Part shown: positions 9,577 through 19,075 of the stretch, one piece after another
Numbering within the stretch: the stretch's first letter is position 1
Layout: every line of letters begins with the position of its first letter
From: Oehlia diaphana
Taxonomy: Eukaryota; Glomeromycota; Glomeromycetes; Glomerales; Glomeraceae
Length of the DNA: 57,654 bases
Direction of reading: 5' to 3'
Assembly (NCBI GenBank): GCA_003833135.1
Contig: QZLH01000185.1
Coordinates: forward strand, 68,958-126,611
The notes under the pieces: model-generated
The model's input: the letters and a program-made list of their open reading frames with translations, nothing else
Told to the model about the DNA's origin: nothing
Database searches by the model: none
Program-made: the position numbers and the translations under genes

Positions 9577-11144
9577 GTTAGAAAATAAAAATAAAAGGCA
9601 TAAAAATTAAATTATTTCACAAATAAGCATTTTCTTTTTTTTTTTAAAAAAAAAAATTTCTTCATTGATCTTCAAAATTATTTTTTCAACTTTTCAATTC
9701 TTTTTTGTGAACCGTTTTCTTTAACATCATTTTGAATTCGCTATTATTTTTTTTTTTTTCTTGTTTTTTTTTAAAAAAAAAAATTTCATTGTTTCAGATT
9801 TGCTAAAATAAATGATTTCAAAATATTTTGAATTCTTTAATTCTTTTTTTGTTATATCCTTTTCAACTTTTCCATATTCTCATATTTCCAATTTCTCTTA
9901 AGATGGAATATTCATTCTTTGTTTGTCTATCTTTTTTATCTTTTAATTATATTTTTTCTCTTTAAAAAAAAAAAATTTTGGTCAATTGATTAACTTTATG
10001 TAAAAAGATTTCGAGCGAATTAAAAAATCTCATTTAAGAGTGAGTAATTTGCTTGAATGAGAAGAATAGTTATTTATTTAAAGTCTGTTCAAATTTTTTA
10101 TTAGTGTTATAAATAAATAACTATGAATAATAAAATAAGGACAATAGCAAAAAAGTTTTTTTTTTATTAGTGCTAATAATTAATAGGTAAAAAAAATCAA
10201 CTTTAAAAAACTGAAAAATAAAATATTTTTTAAAAAAAAATTATTTTGATTTAAAAAACCAATTAAATCATTTTTTTTTTCGTGTTGAAAAAAAAAACCG
10301 AAAAATAAAAACCAATTTGCTCAAAAAATACTTTAATCATCTTTTTAACAAAAATAAAACGTGTTGTACTTTTTGAAATAATTATTATATTATGTTCAAT
10401 AATATACGGTCGATTATTACAAAAAGTTATCATTATATTAATATAACTATTATGTAGCAAAATTTTAGATGTATTTATTTATCTTTCTGGGAGATGTTTC
10501 AGTAAAAAAATTAATTATTGATTATACTTTAATAGACGGCTTTGAAAATTTGTGTAATTCGTAAAGATTTGCATTTTTCCAAATGAGGAAAAGTTTTTTT
10601 TTAATTTATTTGTAATATCAATATTATTTTCGTAATAATAAAATTTTTTAAAAATGGGAAAAATAAAAAAGATCAAGCGAAAAAAACAGGATCCAAACAA
10701 TTTTTATTATTGTAAAAAAATCAGTTACATCCTGGCTAACTGGAATAGTAAAATTTTGCGTATTTGGATTTTTTCATTTCATTAATGTTATAAGACATAT
10801 ACTTCTATTTAAAATAATTAACTTTTTTGACAGTACATGATGAACGTGACGTATCGATCTCACTTGACCTATTTATTCTGATTAACTTAAACTAGTGTGG
10901 GCGTGTGGCGCATTACCGCATATCATTACCAATTTTGAAGTACGTAGAATGATACACAAATTTATTGAACATAAAAAATATTGGTCGACTAAACTATTAA
11001 ACCACTTCACATTTTCGCTTAAATAATTTTTATTAAAAAAAAATTTCAACATATTGAATACGTTAAATTTTCTATTTTTATACATCTTTTTTTCTCTCAA
11101 ATAATACATTAATACCTTATCAAATATTTTATTATATTTTATTC

Positions 11145-12586
11145 ATGAAACAAAAATATTCAAATGATGATATAATTGAAGAAAGGTATGATTTGTGTAA
11201 AGACCTTATACTAGTTTAGATTATTGGTGTCAATCATGTAATGCTAGAAATTTTCAAAAATTGGACAAGTGGAAATTTTAATGTTAATGAATTAATTCGA
11301 GATTCTCAGATTAATGCAAGAAATAGTTTGGAAAAATTAGAATGGATTGAATATGATAATTTTGAAAATATTGAATATGTTGCAAAAGGAGGTTTTGGGA
11401 TAATATATAAAGCAATTTGGAAAGAAAAAAAGAATTATGAAACTGTTCAATGAGGATAATAATAATGTGAATTATTATAAGGTTGCTTTAAAATCTTTAA
11501 ATAATTCAAAAGATATAACATCCGAATTTTTAAATGAGGTACAGTATATAACAAAACATTATGATAAATCCTTAATATAATATATTTAACTAATTGAATT
11601 TAATATTTAATATTAGATTCGTTCATATCTCAAAATGAATAATTCTGAACGTATTGTTAAACTTTATGGTATTACTAAAGATTCTAAAACAAATGATTTT
11701 ATGATGGTAATGTAATATGCAAATAATGGTAGTTTAAGACAAAAATTAAATAAGGATTTCAATTCTTGTGGATGGGATGAAAAACTTTATATTTAATATA
11801 TTTCCACTATAAAAATCCTGATGAGATTATTACCAAGACCGTACGCAATATCTCTTAAAATATAAAGAGGAATTCATTAAGTTTTGCAATATTAGTGATT
11901 TAGGATTATATAAACCAGAAAATGAAAAGGTAGAAAAACGTAATAAAAATGTTTATGGAGTATTACCTTATGTAACGCCCGAAGTCCTAAGAGGAAAAGA
12001 ATATATGCAAGCAAGTGATGTTTATAGCTTTGGAATTATTATATATGAAATATTTAATGGATTACCTCCTTATTATGATATGGCTCATGATGAGTTATTA
12101 GCAATAAAAATCTGTCGAGGGCTTAGACCAGGATTTAATATTAATTTACCTCAATTAATAGAAAATATCGCTAAAAAATGTGTAGATGCAGATCCATTAA
12201 AAAGGCCAACTGCAGAATATTTGAAAAAAATATTTGATAAATGTTATATTGATTATCTTGACAAGTACAATGAATTTTTTAAACAAATTAATGAAGCAGA
12301 GAAATTTAATAAAAAAACAATACAATGTGACAAAATCATCAATTAATACTGAACTTATATATAATACACACCCTCAAGCTATTTATGCAAGTAGAATATT
12401 AAAATTCAATAATTTACCTGAGCCAATAAATGTGGATAATAATAATGATTATTTAGAGGTGGAATATTCAGGTAATAAAACTTATCTCGACTTATAATGT
12501 AATATTCATTGACGTGTATAATTAATGTAGAATCTACCAAAATCGATTTTACTAAAATTGATATTAATTTTCAAGGTAAGATTTAA
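11145..12586 (+). pseudogene. TKL-type kinase pseudogene K3
   Basis: The reading starts at ATG 11145 ('MKQKYSNDDIIEERYDLC'), has lost most of the Cys-rich N-terminal exon, and hits a stop. It resumes with 'FKNWTSGNFNVNELI' and 'AKGGFGIIYKAIWK' (11241-11453), then a frameshift. After the usual intron, 'KLYGITKDSK...FMMVM' is followed by TAA in place of Glu or Gln, then 'YANNGSLRQ' and another stop. The HRD catalytic loop is deleted or scrambled. 'ISDLGLYKPENEK', 'YGVLPYVTPEVLRG' and 'SDVYSFGIIIYE' stay open to 12346, with one more frameshift before 'HPQAIYASRILKFNNLPEP'. The terminal intron and last exon ('ESTKIDFTKIDINF') are still recognisable, ending at 12586. It is a decayed active-type gene of the K1/K4 subfamily. 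Confidence 0.85.
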
Positions 12587-12737
12587 TAAATGACATAATA
12601 TTAAAATTAATAAATTAATTAATCATATTTTTTTATTTAAATAATAAATAGATAATCAATAGTTAAATGTGTTACATAAAATTACCATGGAATTTAATTA
12701 TTTTACTTATATTTATAAAAAAATATACGTGTTAACG

Positions 12738-14286
12738 TTAATTTCCTAATATTTTTTTTTTCATTTTTTTATATTTTACGATGTTTTTGTATTTTTCTTA
12801 TTTTTATCTAAAATCTTATCTACTTACCAATATTTAAATATTTTATTTGATAATGTTCTTCACTATTCTTCTTCTTTTTCGTTCCTTTATAACTACCTCT
12901 GAATACATCTTGGGATTCATGATTTCTTTCTTTGTTTCGTGCATTTATTGCCGATAGTACGGTATTTTCCCATGATATTGACGGATGACGAATTGGAACT
13001 GAAGTTGATACATCACCATTATTATTATCTTTTAACATCAAACTATCATCATTTTTTCGATCACCTTTTTGTACAATGGCGTCTTTTGATGTTTTGTTTG
13101 TGTCTCTTGACGATCTAATTGAAGAATTCAACGATGAAATTGTTTTATGTATAATGTTACCAGTCGTTTCTTTTTTATTCTTATCTTTGATCTCGTTGTA
13201 TATTTCTCTTACTTTCCAAATATCTTGTAAATTTTCTTCAATTGATTTTTCTAACGCTTTTGACATAGTATATTCATTCTGGAAGTAAGCGATTGCCATT
13301 TGTTTTTTGTCGATTTTAATGAATTTTACGTACATTGCGTTATATTTTTCCATTAAACTGACTCTTAGTTGGCATTCCTCACTACTTGATGATGTATTTT
13401 TAACTTCTCTTATTAATTGCCATCGATCTCTCATTCGTCTTTGAAATAATTTCCATTCACCATTATACCATCGTACTGCATGGTTACCTAGTGTTATATA
13501 GAAATTACCTTTTTTGAACAAGTTGTCTGATTCTTTTTTAAGATTCATTTCTGCTCTTACTGTTTGATACTTAAATAGCCTCTTAATTCTGATTCTCTTA
13601 ACTTCACCTAATAAACTTAATTTTGAAATAATATCACTTTCTTTCCACGTCTTTGGTATATCATAAAACATGATATCACGTGATTTTCGGACCATGTTTC
13701 CGATTACATGATGATCATCTATTTGGACGGAATTTATCGGGACTTCCACAATCGTCCCTTTTTGTCGGTTGTGTTTCGATTTGCTTACGATCTGCCTATT
13801 ATTGTTTAGATCTGCCGCCTTTTTGACTTTTTCTAACTCATGGCGCAAGTCACTTATTTTTATTTTATTTTTCCTTATTTTATCATTATTCTGTAAAATG
13901 ATTTGTTCCTTTTGTTTGAGTTCAATTTCCTTTTTCTTCAATTCTGCTTCGAGTTGTCTATTTTTTTTCAACGCCTGCCGCAGACGATTTTGAAGGTCAG
14001 AATTTTGTTTTTCCATAAATGAAACATCCTTTTTATAAATTCCATAGGCTATTTCTTCACAACATTTTAGTAAAAGCTCTACTGTCTCCGTATTTAATCT
14101 AGTATATCGACTTATATCTTCGAAAAATCTTGGAGATTTTGTAAATTTTCCGAAAAATTTATCTATTATACTATTAAATTTCATTTTCGGAGTTAATCCT
14201 ATATTTTTAAAATATTTCTTAATAAAAAAACTTGTTTCTTCATGAAATATATTTTCAAACTCTTCTCTTGAATAATATGATTCCAT
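12738..14286 (-). CDS. Coiled-coil protein with RRM-like domain
   Basis: The main exon 14286-12828 is open for 486 codons; without splicing it stops at 12820 after 'YLNIGK'. The sequence there reads TTG|GTAAGT, a strong donor. An acceptor (attag, cut at 12746) would give an 82-nt intron and end the protein with one more codon at 12738. That ending is inferred. Residues about 88-160 form a Lys/Glu/Gln-rich coiled coil. Residues about 203-250 look like an RRM fold, with 'IMFYDIPKTW' as RNP2-like and 'YQTVRAEM' as RNP1-like strands. A second weaker RRM-like unit is near 317-350 ('AMYVKFIKIDKKQMAIAYF'). The C-terminal 130 residues are polar and disordered. RNA binding is plausible. Such proteins can also be LINE ORF1-like or Gag-like products, and no reverse transcriptase is adjacent. 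It is the only long intact gene between decayed kinases. Confidence 0.7.
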
Positions 14287-14697
14287 TTTTAAAGAAAACT
14301 CTTTTTTTTATATTTTATATTTTATATTTTGTTAAAAGAGTTATTTTTTTTTCCTCAACTTTTTCTTTATGAAATATTTTTGGTTGAGTGATCGACAAGG
14401 GAGAGTTTACAAATCAAAGCTCAATGATTTGTGTAAATCTATTAAATGTTATTTCTTGAAAGTTACACGGTTACACTAAATCCTTGTTAAACGATACAAA
14501 ATCTTTGTCAACAGAGTATAAAGGATTACAATTTACCCAAACAATAAAATTGACGTTAACGTTTATGCCATACATACTATATATTTTAAATATCTTTTTT
14601 TTTTCAGATTTTTTTTTTCTATTTTATTAATATTAAAAAACGTAAGAAAATTTGTACTATTTGACATTTCTTCGTTAAAATATTATTTCATAATATT
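14287..14697. other. Divergent spacer between RRM-like gene and K4
   Basis: This holds the presumed promoter of the minus-strand RRM-like gene, with TATATTTTATATTTTATAT-like sequence at about 14309-14330. It then runs into the decayed 5' end of K4. Nothing else was recognised. Confidence 0.35.
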
Positions 14698-14910
14698 ATA
14701 GAACAATAAATATCTTGGTGACGATATACTGAAACAAATAAAAGATTTTAAGTATTGAATATTATAACTAAAGAATATTTAATAAATTATTATTATTAAA
14801 TGAAAAAAAATTAAATGAATATTATAAAAGAAATGGGTTACGTAAGCGACCAAAACTGGAAAAAAGCTTGTATGGTTTCACCAAATGATGTGATGTCAAA
14901 TAAACATTTT

Positions 14911-14911
<1 letters not shown>

Positions 14912-14993
<82 letters not shown>
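14912..14993 (+). repeat. Poly(A) tract A50-TT-A30
   Basis: The run of A from 14912 to 14993 is broken only by TT at 14962-14963. It sits exactly where intact copies read 'CATTTTCAACAAAATTTCAAAAATTGG'. It is therefore an expansion inside pseudogene K4 rather than the tail of an inserted retroposon. The lysine-rich open frame across it is an artefact. Confidence 0.9.
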
Positions 14994-14995
<2 letters not shown>

Positions 14996-15635
14996 CAAAA
15001 TTGGACAAAGTGAAAATTTTAAATATCGATAATATTTAAAATTCAACTTAATGCGAAAAAAATTCAGATGAAAAATTAAAATGGATTGAATACATAATGA
15101 ATTTGAAAAATATTGAATATAATCGCTATATATATATATATTATTTATTACAAAGAGAGGTATGAAGTAATTCGAAAGAATGTTGAGATAATAAAAGATG
15201 GGATTATAAAATTAATCAATGGATTAAATCTTTGGAAACAGAACTTGTTGCTTTAAAATGTTTAAAATAATTCATAAAGATTAATATCATTAGAATTTTT
15301 GAACGAGATAATATTTTATTGATTAATTTTTATCATCTTTATCATCTTAAAATATTTACCTATTATTTATTATTCACTATTATTAGGATTAAATTACGCT
15401 TGAAAATGAATAATTTAGTTCATATTATTAAGTTTTATGACATTATTAAAGATTCTAAAATAAATAATTTTATAATATTAATACAATATCTGATATGCAA
15501 ATAATGGAAAAATTAAATAAGAATTACAATTCAAAGAAAAACTTGACATTTTAGGAAATATCATATGATCTTAGTAATATTCATAAAGAGTGATTGGCTC
15601 ATCATGACTTTTAACATATTAAATTGAAACAATTA

Positions 15636-15767
15636 CCGTATTTTGCGGTAAAGCACCCCCATTTTTGCACTTGATGCCGGCCAAGATCCTCATAATTTTG
15701 GGCAAAATCGCCATAATTCTGGTCAGGGGTGCTTATTTTCGGGGTGCTTACTTACCGCAAAATACGG
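15636..15767. mobile_element. 132-bp MITE with CCGTATTTTGCGG termini, TA-flanked
   Basis: The ends are CCGTATTTTGCGGTA (from 15636) and TACCGCAAAATACGG (to 15767), with a TA on each side (15634-15635 and 15768-15769). Inside the termini, AAGCACCCC on the left pairs with GGGGTGCTTA on the right; the left arm lacks four bases (GTAA) present on the right. A TA target duplication suggests a Tc1/mariner-type non-autonomous element. It interrupts kinase pseudogene K4 between the HRD and DLG regions. One end of a second copy is at 37260-37288. Confidence 0.8.
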
Positions 15768-16279
15768 TATTTCCTGTTTAGGATTATGTAAACCGGCAAA
15801 TGAAAAATTAGGAAAATATGATAAAATGTTTACGGAGTATTAGCGCCCGAAGTTCTGAGATACAAGTTATAGCTTTGTATATGAAATATTTAATGGGTTA
15901 GTACCTCATAATATGGCATACGGTAAGTTTATTAGCAATAAAAATATGCAAAGGGATTGGATCAAGATTTAATATTAAAGTACCTCAATTAATAAAAAAT
16001 ATCGCAAAGAAATGTATAAATGCAAATACATTAAAAAATGTCGAATATCTGAATAAAAATATTTGTTCAATGTTATACTGATTGTCTTGATAAAAACTGT
16101 GAATTTTTTTTTAAACAAATTAGTGACGCAAATGAAATTAGTAATTCGGGTAATTGAATTTATCCACTCTGATTTTTGAAATGACGTAATAACGTAATAA
16201 TGTAATATTTATCATTATCGTTTTTATTTGTAGATTCCAAAAAGTAAATTTTAATAAACTTAATATTAATTTTAATTGA

Positions 16280-16729
16280 TTATTTGTGATAAACCAAAGT
16301 TTATAAAAATTTTCAAAAAAAAAAAAAAAAATATATTTTTTTTTTTAATTGTAATTTTAATTTAATTATTAAGAGATTAAACAAGTTTTAAATAACCTAA
16401 ATATCCATATTTTTTATTATATAACATTAATTTGATGATTGTGTATAATTACAGTATTTTTAGACTACCTACACACCAGATAGATACACTATTAATTCAG
16501 TGAAGATGGTAATTCATCAAAATAATAAATAAGATAAAATTAGTAGAAATGTTCTTCACTAACATTACTAGCAACGGTTCCATCCTAACAATTGGACTAC
16601 TCCAAAGTGGTTCCAGATGAGCGACAAGCAATCTACATACGCACCTGTACGATTCTGAAGAGGGTTATTTCTCACTGTTTATATACAGTAATAAAATAAT
16701 AATATTAAATATAATTCTTAACTTTTATG
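16280..16729. other. Convergent spacer between K4 and K5
   Basis: The plus-strand kinase block ends here and the minus-strand block begins. The DNA at about 16455-16680 is more complex than its surroundings but shows no open frame or family match. It may be the far end of K5, decayed beyond recognition. Confidence 0.3.
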
Positions 16730-17944
16730 ATATCTACCATTATTTAAAATATTACCATATTGAATAATCCTTGACTATGAATATCATCAAGTTAGTGTTA
16801 CGATCCGGATGAATCCGTGATCCGTCAATCCGGTCCATTATGATCCGGATATCCGTGTAAATCCACGGATGCAATCCGGATACAATCCGGATATCCGCGG
16901 ATGCATCCGAAAATAAACGTCACGTGACTAATTTTTTTGGAAGAGATTAAATCCGGCCAGAATTAAACGATCACCATGAAATTTTCTTATTTGGAAATTT
17001 GTGTAACGTTCACGCGGCTCAGGTTTGAATTTTTATTGGGCGGGAAATTTCCTTTTTTGGAAATTTGTGTAACACCACGTGATCAACAGAGCTTTTTTAT
17101 TGGGCCGTTAACAATCCATATCTAAACGGATCATCCGGATATTCATCCGGATTATTCATCCGGACCATCCGTCACCAATCCGGATGATTCGGATGAGCTA
17201 TGGATCGGATAAATCCGCGGATTGATGGATTGGCGGATTGACGGATCGTAACACTACATCAAGTTCGTTAAAATATCTAATTTTTTATACCATTTCACCG
17301 AATTAAAACTTTAATCTAAATGTTGTCTTCAACTACCATCTTCTGCATGCGCCATTACCAGTGAATATACTGTATAGTATGATTCAATTTTGGTATGTGT
17401 TTCAACTTTCAAGCTAAAAAGAATTCATAATAATAAATAAAATCTAGTTTAGTTAGTATTTATAAAAATTAATAAATATATATAAACAAGAAATTTACCT
17501 CTCTTAGAATAATCAGAAATCCTAATACTATCTGTTTCTCCTCACTGATTATTTTCAGAAACCCATTTACTATATATCCATTTTTTCAAATTGCTTTATA
17601 AATTGTTCCAAATCCTTCTTTGATCAATTATTCAAAATTTTCAAATCTATCATCATATTCAATCCACCCTAAACTTTTTCTATAATTTTAGCTTTGAGTT
17701 GTGCTTTTCGAATAAGCTTATCAATTTCATTATTTCCACTAGTCAATTTTTGAATTTTGTTGAAATTTACATTCATATCAATCATCGGTAATTTGACTGC
17801 TTACATTCTTTACATAAATCATTACATTTATGACGTCTTAACGTCTTTTTAATCCTTTATTTTAATATTTGCTTATCAATTAACAATCTTTGTTAATTTC
17901 CAAATCTTTTATGTTCAAATATATAATCACCGAGCTTCTTTCAT
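16730..17944 (-). pseudogene. TKL-type kinase pseudogene K5, split by a hAT-like MITE
   Basis: On the minus strand an ATG at 17944 opens 'MKEAR' and stops almost at once; the frame intended by homology is shifted. Remnants follow in order: 'DLCKECKQ', 'FQQNSK', 'TSGNNEIDKLIRKAQLKA', 'RFENFE', 'FGTIYKAI', a typical intron (donor 'AGAGAG|GTAAAT'), then 'NGSLRQ'-like and 'KLDIL' sequence. A 464-bp element interrupts the segment before 'DIHSQGLIH'. Homology is lost downstream of the region preceding DLG, so about half the kinase domain is gone. The eroded family promoter box is at about 17997-18025. Confidence 0.75.
16793..17256. mobile_element. 464-bp hAT-like MITE with 8-bp target duplication
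   Basis: The termini TAGTGTTACGATCCG (from 16793) and CGGATCGTAACACTA (to 17256) are perfect inverted repeats of 15 bp. CATCAAGT flanks both sides (16785-16792 and 17257-17264), the 8-bp duplication expected of hAT superfamily insertion. Subterminal DNA is packed with ATCCGGAT/CGGATT variants. Two internal direct repeats carry TTGGAAATTTGTGTAAC. There is no transposase frame. Removing the element rejoins kinase homology in K5. Confidence 0.88.
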
Positions 17945-19075
17945 GTGTGCTTTATGTTTAAATAGTTTTTTAAAAAAACCATACCCTTATAAAACATATT
18001 ACAGTTACACAGCGACGATAGATAAATAAAAATCTTATTTTAATTTGAGTCAAACAAGATGATTGATAAATTAGCTGATTATCACAAAGTCACGAATAAA
18101 TCTCATTAATTTTATGGATTCTGACAGTTAAAAAATACAGAAATTAAATGACATATTCTGTAATGCTAATTTCACAAAAAAAAGTGCTTTATCGATCATC
18201 TAGTATCAAATTTACAATATTAGTTACATTTTATTACCGTAATTGTCCGGAGCGAAGCGAATAACTATATATGTCTACGCAATGATCGATCATGTGAATT
18301 TCTCTGTCCTTCGCGTAACGTCATCCAATGAAATCGCAACTTATAGCGGTTCCCATTTCCTAAATCAGCGAAATTTTTGAATAGAAAATTTTAGTTTGTT
18401 AACTATAAAATAAATGAATGAAATTAATAACGTTTTACATTCATAATGCACACATGGCATAAATGCCATGTGAATTGTAATACTAAGTAAAAAAGGGTTA
18501 AAATATTTCCTAGTAAGAAAAACAAGGTACGTGCGTGATACGTGCGTGATTAAATAAATATGCTTATTTTTCCAAAGATAGTAAATAAATTAAATTGAAG
18601 AAACTCTATCACTTGCAGGATACTTTGAAAATTTGACATAATACAGCAAAAGGTGATGACAAAGCGACAATCAAGCCATATTAATCGTAAACAATACGTT
18701 CAAATTCAAAGAATTCTAAAGAGGATGCAGGAAATATTAGAAGGATTGAATTATTGAAATGCGACGATAAAGTGTATAAAAATATGATTTATTACTTTTT
18801 TATGATTTTATAACGCACACATAATATTATCTATTTTCTGTTTAATTTATAAAACCTTCATTTAAAAATTCCAATCATAGTAAATATATTAAATAAAATA
18901 TACATAGTAGTGATAAAAAATAAATAGTAAATAATAATAGATACAAATAAAGAAATTTATATTCTGAATATTTGTAAATTTTTTCCCTTTTCTTTTCTTT
19001 AGTTATTGTTATCTATAAGAATGAAATAAATTGATAATTATTATTGTTAAAATTAACCATGTAAAAAGTAAGTTA
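17945..19075. other. Spacer between K5 and K6 with duplicated flank (R unit)
   Basis: It contains the eroded K5 promoter (about 17997-18080), an insertion-like GC-richer patch (about 18245-18370) absent from the matching flank of K10, a hairpin (18451-18472) and then the R repeat unit (18380-18760) shared with 47740-48070 and 51150-51490. The last 250 bases are shared 3' flank of K6. Confidence 0.5.
18380..18760. repeat. R unit, copy in the K5-K6 spacer
   Basis: Marked by 'AACTATAAAAT', 'TTTTTCCAAAG', 'AAGAAACTCTATCACTTGC', 'AATTTGACATA' and 'AATCGTAAACAATACG' in fixed order. The same order is found 3' of K10 (47740-48070) and 5' of K10 (51150-51490). It is a spacer segment carried along in the kinase duplications. 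Confidence 0.75.

Larger units (their letters stand above)
8324..11144. other. Intergenic between K2 and K3
   Basis: The first about 170 bases resemble the complement of K6 3' flanking DNA ('AAAGAAAAGAAAAGG', 'AATATAAATTTCTTTATT'), so they are probably the shared 3' UTR. The rest is AT-rich and holds a hairpin cluster (8870-8978), a foldback (9460-9576), T/A tracts at about 9640, 9770 and 9965, and a copy of the dispersed repeat D1 at about 10290-10460. Several short minus-strand open frames (10263-11109) are low-complexity and unsupported. A 20-codon hydrophobic frame starts at 9903 and is not called. Confidence 0.4.
14698..16279 (+). pseudogene. TKL-type kinase pseudogene K4, heavily decayed and interrupted by a MITE
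   Basis: Homology starts at 14698, where the K1 start ATG GAA is ATA GAA, and follows the whole family layout. Recognisable remnants are 'LKQIKDFKY', 'YYKRNGL', 'HFQ', 'LKWIEY', 'IKFYDIIKDSK', 'LAHHDF', the glycine-rich segment, 'GLCKPANEK' and a last-exon remnant ending at 16279 ('VNFNKLNINFN'). Stops and frameshifts are everywhere. The 'CAACAAAATTC' region has expanded into A50-TT-A30 (14912-14993). A 132-bp MITE interrupts it after the catalytic loop. It is a member of the K1/K3 subfamily and the oldest-looking kinase in the window. Confidence 0.8.

Noticed and set aside
13076..13993. Plus-strand open frames opposite the RRM-like gene
   Set aside because: They are shadows of the longer minus-strand coding frame.
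14912..14993. Poly(A) tail of a retroposed gene
   Set aside because: Kinase homology continues in order on both sides and no target duplication is seen; it is an internal expansion.
14815..15039. Poly-lysine open frame on the plus strand and poly-Phe frame on the minus strand
   Set aside because: Both are translations of the A50-TT-A30 tract within kinase pseudogene K4.
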